DNA of 64,000 bases from JAYEHL01 sp041653935 (GTDB taxonomy: Bacteria; Chloroflexota; Dehalococcoidia; E44-bin15): the NCBI GenBank assembly GCA_041653935.1, contig JBAZEO010000002.1, positions 310,001 through 374,000 of the forward strand, read 5' to 3'. The notes under the pieces were generated by a model, which saw only the letters and a program-made list of their open reading frames with translations, was not told where the DNA came from and made no database searches. Positions 56,967-64,000 of the stretch are shown here, one piece after another. The stretch's first letter is position 1. Every line of letters starts with the position of its first letter. A program made the position numbers and the translations under genes.

Positions 56967-59762
56967 CTAACTTGTCCAGTGCTGACCTATAATTATCATA
57001 TCTAATACACTAATAACCCCATCGGAGTTGACATCCTCGAGAATCCATCCCCCAGACCCAGTCTGGCCCCAATGCTGACCGATGCGTATCATATCCAGGA
57101 CATTTACGACACCATCGTAGTTCACATCCTCAGGAGGTGTGTAATAAACAGTAACTCCTCTGCCCTGAAGCGCTGGAATGTAGGTATTCACAGAAGCAGC
57201 GTTGAGCGGATTATACTCAAGATGAACATAGTCGCCGGAGGCAAGCCCTGAGTTATTGACCAATGGCAGAATGTCGATTATCTCGTTATTGTCCAGGTCG
57301 AGATGATACAGACCGGTGAGCCCCGACAACGCTGATATATTGATTATCTGGTTACTGTCCAGGGAAAGTTGGCTCAGGTTGACGAGTCCGGACAACGTCG
57401 ATATATCGCTTATCTGGTTATCATCAAGATCGAGGAGATTCAGGCTAGATAGATTTGATAGTCCCGAGATATCGCTTATCTGGTTATGTCCTATGTAGAG
57501 TTCCTCGAGAGATGAAAGGCCTGATAGCGGCAGGATATCGCTGATCTGGTTATATCCGATGTAGATATTTGTGAGATTCGAAAGTCCCGCTAACGGTGAG
57601 ATATCGCTTATCTGGTTACGCCAAAGGTCAAGATAACTAAGATTGGTGAGACAAGACAGGGCTGAGATGTTTGTTAGCTGGTTATCCGCGATTTCGAGCC
57701 TATTCAGGCTCGTTAGTCCCGACAACGCCGAGATGTTTGATAGCTGGTTATAACTAAGACGGAGTTCCTGGAGGGTAGAAAGGTCCGATAGACCTGATAT
57801 ATCGCTTATCTGATTATAGTTAAGGTCAATATCCTCCAGCCTGGTGAGGCCAGATAGTGGCGGTATTTCGCTTATCTGGTTGCTGTCAAGATAAAGGATG
57901 GTAAGACTGGTAAGCCCTGACAGCGCCGATATGTTAGATATCTGGTTCATACCAAGATAGAGGTAGTCGAGTTTGGTAAGCCCTGACAGCGCCGATATGT
58001 TAGATATCTGGTTCCTGCCAAGACTGAGACTGGTAAGGTCGATAAGCCCCGACAGCGCCGATATGTCGCTTATCTGGTTCCAATCAATGTTGAGATTGCT
58101 GAGATTAGTGAGCCCGGATAGCGCAGATATGTCGCTTATCTGGTTCTTACCAAGATAGAGACTGGTAAGGTCGATAAGCCCCGACAGCGCCGATATGTCG
58201 CTTATCTGGTTCCAATCAATGTTGAGATTGCTGAGATTAGTGAGCCCGGATAGCGCAGATATGTCGCTTATCTGGTTACTACCGAGATTGAGACGTGTCG
58301 TCAGGTTGATAAGCCCCGACAGCGCCGATATGTCGCTTATCTGGTTATATCCTAGTTCAAGTCGTGCCAGGTTCGTGAGACCCGACAGCGCGTTTATATC
58401 GCTTATCTGGTTAGACGCAAGGAACAACATACTGAGATTCGTTAGACATGCGAGCGATGAGACATTGCTGATCTGATTCTGCGACAACTGGAGCTCTGTC
58501 AGTTTGACGAGCCCTGAAATTGGTGCTATATCGCTTATCTGGTTACCTGAGAGCAACAGGCTATCCAGTTCGGTCAGGCCGGATAGAGGACTGATATCGC
58601 TTATGGTCCCCATCCACGATAGGCCTAGGTATTCCAATGCAGTGAGCCCTGACAGAGCAGATACATTACTCACATCGTTATATCTGAGCTCGAGATGTTC
58701 CAAGGCAGTCAATCCTGACAACGAAGAAACATCGCTTATCTGGTTGGAGCCAAGATCGAGAAAGCTTAGATTAGTGAGGCCTGCAAATGATGATATATCG
58801 CTAATTTGATTATAACTAAGGCTAAGCCCACCCAGATTTGTGAGCCCCGATAATGCGCTTACGTTGATTATTTGGTTATCCGGAAGCCAGAGGGATTGAA
58901 GGTTGATAAGGCCCGATAAAGCACTGATATCGCTTATTAGATTGGAATTACTTTCAAGCGACGTCAGGCTTGTGAGCCCTGAGAGTGCACTGACATCGCT
59001 TATCCGGTTACTGCTAAGAGCGAGGGACTGCAGGCTTGTAAGTCCTGATAGCGCGCTGATATTACTTATCTGGTTGCCACCGAGTCCGAGCGATTGCAGG
59101 CTGGTAAGGCCGGATAGTAAGGATATGTCGTTTATCTGGTTGATTGCAAGGTTGAGCCACTGCAAATTGGCAAGGCCAGACAATCCCGAGACATCATTGA
59201 TCTGGTTGCTGTAAAGATCAAGGCCTGTCAGGTTGATAAGCCCTGAGAGCGCAGACACATTACCTACATGGTTGTGTCCAAGGAAAAGGATCGTTAGGTT
59301 AGTGAGCCCAGCTAGTGGCGAGATGTCGCATATCTGATTCCACCCCAAGTCAAGCCGATTCAGATTGGTGAGCCCAGATAACGGAGAAATATCGTTTATC
59401 TGATTCCCGAGGAGCTCCAGATTAGTAAGGCCGGTCAGTCCGGACAGTGCTGATATGTTAGTTATGTTATTATGTCCAATCTCAAGCCACCCCAGGTTAA
59501 CGCAGTGCTCAATCCCTGTCAGATCGCTGATATTTCTGAATACCGCATTGTTGAGGACTGTAAGCCCATCAAGGTCTGATTGATAGATATCCCCGCTTGG
59601 CTTGCTGATGGCATCACGGACGGCGGCATCAAGGCCGGGATCGGGGAAGGTGATAACGGGATCAGCCGCCGACACCTGAACAGAGCCTTGAGCTAACGAT
59701 GCGACACAAAAGCCCGTTATAAGCGCGACTGCAAATAAAACGACCGTCAGCCTCTTCATCAT
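56967..59762 (-). CDS. Secreted LRR (internalin-type) protein with dockerin domain
   Basis: A 931-residue exported protein. A signal peptide (residues 1 to about 24) is followed by about 35 tandem 22-residue leucine-rich repeats (about 70-830), consensus ALSGLTNLxxLxLxxNQISDIS, a right-handed horseshoe as in internalins. The C-terminal 55 residues hold two dockerin-type Ca loops, DVNYDGVVNVLDM and DVNSDGVISVLDM. Two repeats near 58.1 kb are a recent perfect DNA duplication. The protein could attach to a cohesin-bearing or cell-surface partner. AAAGG precedes the ATG. Confidence 0.92.
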   Translation of the reverse strand: MMKRLTVVLFAVALITGFCVASLAQGSVQVSAADPVITFPDPGLDAAVRDAISKPSGDIYQSDLDGLTVLNNAVFRNISDLTGIEHCVNLGWLEIGHNNITNISALSGLTGLTNLELLGNQINDISPLSGLTNLNRLDLGWNQICDISPLAGLTNLTILFLGHNHVGNVSALSGLINLTGLDLYSNQINDVSGLSGLANLQWLNLAINQINDISLLSGLTSLQSLGLGGNQISNISALSGLTSLQSLALSSNRISDVSALSGLTSLTSLESNSNLISDISALSGLINLQSLWLPDNQIINVSALSGLTNLGGLSLSYNQISDISSFAGLTNLSFLDLGSNQISDVSSLSGLTALEHLELRYNDVSNVSALSGLTALEYLGLSWMGTISDISPLSGLTELDSLLLSGNQISDIAPISGLVKLTELQLSQNQISNVSSLACLTNLSMLFLASNQISDINALSGLTNLARLELGYNQISDISALSGLINLTTRLNLGSNQISDISALSGLTNLSNLNIDWNQISDISALSGLIDLTSLYLGKNQISDISALSGLTNLSNLNIDWNQISDISALSGLIDLTSLSLGRNQISNISALSGLTKLDYLYLGMNQISNISALSGLTSLTILYLDSNQISEIPPLSGLTRLEDIDLNYNQISDISGLSDLSTLQELRLSYNQLSNISALSGLTSLNRLEIADNQLTNISALSCLTNLSYLDLWRNQISDISPLAGLSNLTNIYIGYNQISDILPLSGLSSLEELYIGHNQISDISGLSNLSSLNLLDLDDNQISDISTLSGLVNLSQLSLDSNQIINISALSGLTGLYHLDLDNNEIIDILPLVNNSGLASGDYVHLEYNPLNAASVNTYIPALQGRGVTVYYTPPEDVNYDGVVNVLDMIRIGQHWGQTGSGGWILEDVNSDGVISVLDMIIIGQHWTS
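58026..58277 (-). repeat. Recent 132-bp tandem duplication in the LRR gene
   Basis: Bases 58026-58145 are identical to 58158-58277 (120 bp, period 132 bp), equal to two LRR units, while other units have diverged. The frame is kept (44 codons). Confidence 0.9.
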
Positions 59763-59936
59763 TAATAACCTTTTTGGGGTATCATACAGCTCCCTAGGTT
59801 GTGATAGTATAGCCTAAAGTTGTAAGAAGGTCAATTATTGAAGGCTAAAATTACATAAAACAAGACAATATAGTCACCACACGACACGCCTCATGCCAGA
59901 ATCGACATTGCTGATAGGAATACTACAAGACTATTT

Positions 59937-60003
59937 TCTCAGCTGCGGCGCGCGAGATTATTCGTATGTGCACGGCACTTCGTCCGTGCACATACACTAA
60001 GGG
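59937..60003 (+). repeat. Repeat family C, copy 2
   Basis: TCTCAGCTGCGGCGCGCGAGATTAT-like start, then GTATGTGCACGG...CCGTGCACATAC hairpin. Inverted relative to 30978-31042, with about a dozen differences. Confidence 0.7.
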
Positions 60004-60101
60004 TCGCTAAGTGCTGCAATACGTACATTAAGCCTGACATTCCAGCGACACACGAAGGTCGATAATTACTACAGCCATCTCTCATAGAGAGGTTAGCTCC
60101 T

Positions 60102-60236
60102 CAAGAGGTGCAGGAGACTCATCGCCTGCCGAGGGTTTGGGGGTGTCCCCCAAATTTTGTTCAGTCCCCCAACGTATGGGGGACTAACAGGGGGTTCGGA
60201 GATTGTTTCCCCTTTCAAGGGGATCCCAGAGGGTTA
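60102..60236 (+). repeat. Repeat family A, copy 11 with flank extension
   Basis: A complete copy to 60199, preceded by GAGAGGTTAGCT and followed by CCCCTTTCAAGGGG and GAGGGTTA. This is the extended form seen at 46.6 kb. Confidence 0.8.
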
Positions 60237-60329
60237 ACCTTTCCCCATCGCTAAAATTGACAGCCATAGCCAATTCTAGCTATAATCTGGCGGGTGAGCC
60301 GAGCAAATTGAAGGGGGAAATTAAAGAGA

Positions 60330-61070
60330 ATGGGTAAAGTAGATATCAAAATCTTGGGCCTGTCGGCGACGCCGGTCTTGAACGGCAACTGCGATACCTT
60401 CGTCAAGGAGGCCTTGAAGGCCGCCGAGGCCATGAGCGGCGAACTGGGCAAGGTCGAGATCGAGTTCGTCACGCTGGCCGATAAGGACGTCACCATGTGC
60501 AAGAACTGCCAGTGGTGCATCCAGAACAAGAAGCCTTGCAAGATCAAGGACGATGCCCCTGCCATATACGAAAAGCTGGTCAAGGCCGACGGCTATATCT
60601 TCGGCGCGCCGGCATGGGGCCTGACGCTTTCGCCGCCGCTGACCATCCTCTGGTCACGCGTGCGCTACTACGCTATATTCACTCAATTATTGAAGAACAA
60701 GGTTGCGGGATACCTCACCGTCGGCTTCTTTGGGCTCGGGTTCGATGCCTGTCTGGACCAGATGGAGAACCTGATGAAGCGCATGATGATACCCGTAGCC
60801 CGCGGCTGGGCTGTCACCAGCACGATATACGAGGGCGAGCGGCCGCACTATCTGGAGCACGGCGTGCTCGATGACAAGCGCGGCATGATCATGGCCAACC
60901 AGGTCGGCGTGCGCGTGGTGGAGATCACCCGCATGATCAAATACGCCACACAGCAGGGCATAACGCTCCCCGACGAGTATAAGACCACCGTCTTCGGCGG
61001 ACACTGGGAGAAGAAGCGCAAGAAGGTCTACAAGGACGGCGTCTGGAGGGAAGAAGGCTTTGGCGAATAA
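60330..61070 (+). CDS. Iron-sulfur flavoprotein (NADPH-dependent FMN reductase-like)
   Basis: A 246-residue flavodoxin-fold protein. ILGLSATPVLNGNCDTFVKEAL is the FMN loop; the CKNCQWCIQNKKPC motif (4 Cys, about 56-69) binds a [4Fe-4S] cluster in iron-sulfur flavoproteins; GAPAWGLTLSPPL is the second flavin loop. GGGGGAAA precedes the ATG. It overlaps the CoA-transferase gene by 11 bp. It probably shuttles electrons from ferredoxin for a reductive step in acid metabolism. Confidence 0.9.
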   Translation: MGKVDIKILGLSATPVLNGNCDTFVKEALKAAEAMSGELGKVEIEFVTLADKDVTMCKNCQWCIQNKKPCKIKDDAPAIYEKLVKADGYIFGAPAWGLTLSPPLTILWSRVRYYAIFTQLLKNKVAGYLTVGFFGLGFDACLDQMENLMKRMMIPVARGWAVTSTIYEGERPHYLEHGVLDDKRGMIMANQVGVRVVEITRMIKYATQQGITLPDEYKTTVFGGHWEKKRKKVYKDGVWREEGFGE

Positions 61071-62337
61071 AGCGCACCGCGTAGTAAGCGCGGAAGAAGC
61101 GATCCGGGCTATCAAGCCCGGCGATATGGTCTTCATCGAAGGCACCAGCGGAGAGCCGCGCACGCTCGTCGATGCCCTGGCCGCCGACCACGTCAGGCTC
61201 AAAGGAACGCACATCCTCGACAGCCGCGTGATACCCGGCTCGCCGTATGCCAAACTGACCGATTACTTTCATATCATAACGATGCATGTAAACCCGGATT
61301 ATCGAGACGCCGTGCAAAAAGGCATCGTGGACTTCCTTCCCGTAGCGTTGACACAGACGCCAAAGCTGTTCACGACGACGGTGCCGCTCGATGTAGCGCT
61401 GGTGCACGTATCGCCGCCCGATGAAAAGGGCAACGTCAGCTTCGGCTGCGTGCCCGGCTTCAACCGCGACGCCGCCAGGAGCGCCAAGATGGCCATCGCG
61501 CAGATGAACAAAAGCATGCCCTACACTTATGGCGACAGCCTTATGCCTTTGAGCGAGTTCGACTACGTCGTCGAGGTGGACCGGCCGGTACAGCCGTGGC
61601 CCGACCCGGACATCGGCGCCGAGGAGCAGAAGGTGGCCAACGCGGTCAGCGAGCGCATCAAGGACGGCGATACGCTGTGCATCGGTGTCGGCGCTATACC
61701 TGAGGCGCTGGTCAAGACGCTCAAGAACCGCAAGCACCTGGGCCTGCACACCGGCATGATCAGCGACAGCACCGTCGATCTCATGGAAAGCGGCGTGGTC
61801 ACCAACGAGCGCAAGGCCCACGACAGGGGCGTGACCGTCAGCGGTGCGGCAGTGGGCAGCGAAAAGCTGTTCAAGTTCATCCATAAGAATCCCAAAGTCG
61901 GATTGTATCCTTATACATACACTCACGATCCCAACATCATCAGCAAGTTCAACAACTTTATCACCGTGGTTTCGGCCATCGAGGTCGATCTCACCGGACA
62001 GGTGAACGCTGAGACCATCAAGGGCGTGCAGATCAGCGCCGTGGGCGGGCAGGGGGAGTGGCTGCGCGGGGCGGCGGTGGCCCCCAACGGTCATTCCATA
62101 ATCGCCTTCGTCTCATGCATCAAGGGCAAGACCTCAACCATCTCGCGCATCGTGTACCGCCTAGGCGAAGGCACCATCACCAGCGCCTCGCGCTACGACG
62201 TGGACATGGTGGCCACCGAGTACGGCATCGCCGAGCTCAGGGGCAAGACCCTCACCCAGCGCGCCAAAGCTTTGATCTCGATTGCGCACCCCGATTTCCG
62301 CGAAGGGCTAGAGAAAGCCTGGCGCGAGATAAAGTAA
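61060..62337 (+). CDS. Family I CoA-transferase / acyl-CoA hydrolase-like protein
   Basis: A 425-residue protein of the 4-hydroxybutyrate or acetyl-CoA:transferase family. The family layout is complete (FIEGTSGEPRTLVDALA, VHVSPPDEKGNVSFG, IGVGAIPEALV, GTITSASRYDVDMVATEYGIAELRGKTLTQRAKALISIAHPDFR). At the position of the catalytic Glu in known transferases (HTEMISD-type), this protein has Gly232 (LGLHTGMISD). TTG at 61060 is the start, with GGGAAGAAGG in front, overlapping the flavoprotein gene. Activity may therefore differ from family standards. Confidence 0.9.
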   Translation: MANKAHRVVSAEEAIRAIKPGDMVFIEGTSGEPRTLVDALAADHVRLKGTHILDSRVIPGSPYAKLTDYFHIITMHVNPDYRDAVQKGIVDFLPVALTQTPKLFTTTVPLDVALVHVSPPDEKGNVSFGCVPGFNRDAARSAKMAIAQMNKSMPYTYGDSLMPLSEFDYVVEVDRPVQPWPDPDIGAEEQKVANAVSERIKDGDTLCIGVGAIPEALVKTLKNRKHLGLHTGMISDSTVDLMESGVVTNERKAHDRGVTVSGAAVGSEKLFKFIHKNPKVGLYPYTYTHDPNIISKFNNFITVVSAIEVDLTGQVNAETIKGVQISAVGGQGEWLRGAAVAPNGHSIIAFVSCIKGKTSTISRIVYRLGEGTITSASRYDVDMVATEYGIAELRGKTLTQRAKALISIAHPDFREGLEKAWREIK

Positions 62338-62345
62338 GTTTCACG

Positions 62346-62382
62346 CTGGAGAAGGTGGCACTCACCTTCTCCAGTTTTCTTT
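62346..62382 (+). terminator. Intrinsic terminator of the CoA-transferase gene
   Basis: CTGGAGAAGGTG (62346-62357) pairs with CACCTTCTCCAG (62363-62374) around GCACT, followed by TTTTCTTT. Confidence 0.9.
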
Positions 62383-62459
62383 ATAGTGATTTCAATTGCG
62401 GCGAAGTGAAGAACACCTCACCTAATAAAACTTCTTGAGTTCAAAAGGAGATCAGGAAC

Positions 62460-63506
62460 TTGGTCCCAGAACATGATAAAGCTGAAGTCTTAAGACGTTA
62501 TGCGAAATATATTTTCCTTGACGTTGTAAAGTTTAGTAGCAGAAGTGCGGAGACACAGTCTGATATCATCGATAAATTGAACCGTATTGTCAGGTATGCT
62601 CTGGAAGACCGGAATGTTGAGAAAGAGGATTATCTTTTAATACCGACAGGCGACGGAATGTGTGTAGCTTTAATCAACCCCTCTATGACCTATGATTTAC
62701 ATATGCAAATTGCCTTAGATATTCTCAAACTATTAGACTCATACAATAAACGAACGCCTATAAAAACCCGACAATTCCAAGTCAGGATTGGAATCAATGA
62801 AAACACGGACATCCTTGTCACAGATATTAATCACAGAAGAAATATAGCTGGCGCCGGCATCAACATGGCTTCGCGCGTAATGGATAAAGCAGATGGAGGT
62901 CAAATTCTGATCAGCCAAATTGTGTATGAGGCATTACAGCCTACCGAACTCTACATGGATAAATTCCGTCCCTTTGATGCAGAAGGCAAACACGGATTGA
63001 GGTTCCGAGTTTATCAGTATGTCGATAAAAGTAATGCCGGACTAAATTGTGCAAAGCCAAGTGAGTTCGTACAAAAGCAAGCCCCTGAGCTTAAACTATC
63101 CGAGGAAGTGGCTTACTACTTCGCACATGCGATTAGAAATAAAAAACTCATTCTCAGGGAACAAGCTGCCAGCCAAAACAATTACTCTTTAGCAGTAATA
63201 CTTTGGTTCTTAGCAATAGATTCCGCAGGAGCAGCTAAAGCCACCGAGATCGCACCATATAAGCCCCAAATTTATGGAGGTGGAAAAGCAAGCCTGGAAG
63301 ACATGTACAACCACTATCAGTCATTGGACTTTCAAATCATTCTCAGTCTTGCTGATTTCATTAACGCCCAACTGTTAAAATTCAGAGTTTATCTAGACAG
63401 CGGAGGGATCGGGCATACACTACTGTTCGTTAATGACAGAGGGAAAGAGAAACTCAAAAAGGATTGGCCCGATATCTGGAAAGAATTTGGTCTAGATAAA
63501 GTATAA
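62460..63506 (+). CDS. Class III adenylate/guanylate cyclase-like protein
   Basis: A 348-residue protein. The N-terminal catalytic-type domain (about 10-190) has YIFLDVVKFSSRS (Asp metal ligand), LIPTGDGMCVAL (second Asp), RIGINENTD and NIAGAGINMASRVMDKADGGQILIS, the full class III cyclase pattern. The C-terminal 150 residues are an unrecognised helical domain (EEVAYYFAHAIRNKKLI...). The TTG start has AGGAG nine bases upstream. Whether it makes cAMP or cGMP is unclear because the substrate-specifying residues are not clear. Single gene with its own terminator. Confidence 0.8.
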   Translation: MVPEHDKAEVLRRYAKYIFLDVVKFSSRSAETQSDIIDKLNRIVRYALEDRNVEKEDYLLIPTGDGMCVALINPSMTYDLHMQIALDILKLLDSYNKRTPIKTRQFQVRIGINENTDILVTDINHRRNIAGAGINMASRVMDKADGGQILISQIVYEALQPTELYMDKFRPFDAEGKHGLRFRVYQYVDKSNAGLNCAKPSEFVQKQAPELKLSEEVAYYFAHAIRNKKLILREQAASQNNYSLAVILWFLAIDSAGAAKATEIAPYKPQIYGGGKASLEDMYNHYQSLDFQIILSLADFINAQLLKFRVYLDSGGIGHTLLFVNDRGKEKLKKDWPDIWKEFGLDKV

Positions 63507-63510
63507 ATCA

Positions 63511-63545
63511 AAGAGCCCCCCTTATCGGAGGGCTCTTTTTTATCG
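63511..63545 (+). terminator. Intrinsic terminator of the cyclase-like gene
   Basis: AAAGAGCCC (63511-63519) pairs with GGGCTCTTT (63531-63539), followed by a T-run. A crotonase gene ends convergently just beyond it. Confidence 0.9.
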
Positions 63546-63562
63546 TTCAAATATTCGCTAAG

Positions 63563-64000
63563 TTATCTCTTTTTCTTAGCCGCTGGTTTCTTGGCTGCCG
63601 CCTTCTTGGCCACGGGTTTCTTGGCTCCCTTTTTGATATCCTCAGGGCGCCAGTTCTGATCTTTGTAGGTCTTGTCCCTGTCAGAGTACATGCCCTTGCG
63701 GCCCTTGGTCTTGAGCTCTTTCATCAGGTTAAACTCGTTTTCCCCGAACTTTAGGTTGCTCAGGAGTGTGTGTGAAAGACTGGCCATGTCGTAGCCAGCG
63801 GAGAAGCCCATCATATCCATGGACATTAGGAAGTGCTTCTTGCCCATCACGATGCCGTCAAGCGGGCGGGTAGCGATGAGGTTGGCTGTCTTGGTGACTT
63901 CCTTCTCAAGGTCCGCCATCGGGACTACCTTATTGATCAGGCCCATATCGCAGGCTTCCTTGGCATTCAGCGGGTTGCCCAGGAGCATCATCTCCTTCAC
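63563..64000 (-). CDS. Enoyl-CoA hydratase/isomerase (crotonase), C-terminal part
   Basis: The last 145 or so residues of a crotonase-family protein; the 5' part lies beyond the window. KEMMLLGNPLNAKEACDMGLINKVVP and ATRPLDGIVMGKKHF match the crotonase C-terminal helices. The tail is unusual: a basic stretch of Lys, Ala and Pro (KKPVAKKAAAKKPAAKKKR), like histone H1-type or DNA-binding tails. Its function may be protein or nucleic-acid binding or solubility. It fits the thiolase, SDR and CoA-transferases of this window in acyl-CoA metabolism. Confidence 0.85.
   Translation of the reverse strand: MKEMMLLGNPLNAKEACDMGLINKVVPMADLEKEVTKTANLIATRPLDGIVMGKKHFLMSMDMMGFSAGYDMASLSHTLLSNLKFGENEFNLMKELKTKGRKGMYSDRDKTYKDQNWRPEDIKKGAKKPVAKKAAAKKPAAKKKR

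Larger units (their letters stand above)
59763..60329. other. 567-bp intergenic region with repeats C and A
   Basis: Between divergent genes. It carries the second family C copy (59937-60003), an AAGGTTAGCT-type motif (60090) and a full family A copy with extension (60102-60236). AT-rich DNA near 59800-59880 probably holds the LRR-gene promoter. No gene is supported. Confidence 0.7.

Noticed and set aside
58195..58476. Long frames on the + strand across the LRR gene
   Set aside because: They are antisense shadows of the repeated LRR codons, show no start signal and no protein-like composition.
57300..59500. Regular 66-bp DNA periodicity
   Set aside because: It looks like a CRISPR-style repeat at first sight but matches 22-codon LRR units in one long frame, without spacers of fixed sequence or leader.

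Overview
The window looks like the chromosome of an anaerobic bacterium. I infer a Chloroflexota, most likely class Dehalococcoidia. The grounds are a ferredoxin-dependent 2-oxoacid oxidoreductase, CaiB/BaiF and family I CoA-transferases with a thiolase and a crotonase, an archaeal-type homocysteine module (DUF39, NIL-ferredoxin and UPF0280), minimal Suf genes, a PAC2 protein, an adenosine-specific kinase and a Mut7-C RNase-like protein. No rRNA and no intact tRNA was seen, so the taxonomy rests on gene content alone.

Region 1 (1 to about 12.25 kb) is visibly more AT-rich and is accessory in character. It holds a Ser/Thr kinase overlapping a nuclease-like protein, orphan proteins, a DUF3800 protein, a short-motif (iteron-like) array, two tandem paralogues of unknown family, a large serine recombinase, a SymE-like gene convergent with an XRE repressor that has a periodic operator, and three small membrane zinc-ribbon proteins. 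A 23-bp match to a tRNA 3' end lies where the composition changes. Region 2 (12.3 to 21.5 kb) is core metabolism: an ACT protein, a four-subunit 2-oxoacid:ferredoxin oxidoreductase, a queuosine-precursor transporter, an MBL hydrolase/Mut7-C/deacetylase operon, a CoA-transferase and a nitroreductase.

Region 3 (21.3 to 31 kb) contains three paralogous small zinc-ribbon genes. Each has its own sigma70-like promoter and a long conserved 5' leader that can fold over the Shine-Dalgarno sequence; this is the best candidate here for an undescribed regulatory system. Next come a hemerythrin/[2Fe-2S]/Cys-rich membrane cassette, an SDR, a flavodoxin, a PadR/DUF2812 pair and a thiolase. Region 4 (31.3 to 48 kb) starts with an ABC exporter and is then dominated by sulfur: cutA, UPF0280, NIL-ferredoxin, DUF39, cysE, cysK, mnmA with an AIR-synthase-like gene, a DUF2318 lipoprotein with a MacB-type ABC transporter, a cysteine desulfurase with an Rrf2 regulator, and divergent sufC and sufB. 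Together these would move sulfide and serine sulfur into cysteine, homocysteine, Fe-S clusters and thiolated tRNA.

Region 5 (46.7 to 64 kb) holds two HNH proteins (one fused to a GNAT domain), an aquaporin, a PLDc_N mini-protein, a lipoprotein, an adenosine-specific kinase, MsrA, a ROK kinase, a second CaiB/BaiF protein, a PAC2 protein, a 931-residue LRR protein with a dockerin, an iron-sulfur flavoprotein, a CoA-transferase lacking the usual catalytic Glu, a cyclase-fold protein and a truncated crotonase with a Lys/Ala-rich tail. Intergenic spaces from 12.7 kb onward are filled with at least four families of short non-coding repeats. One is a roughly 95-bp G-rich element and another a set of perfect palindromes, and the second is nested inside the first at two loci.
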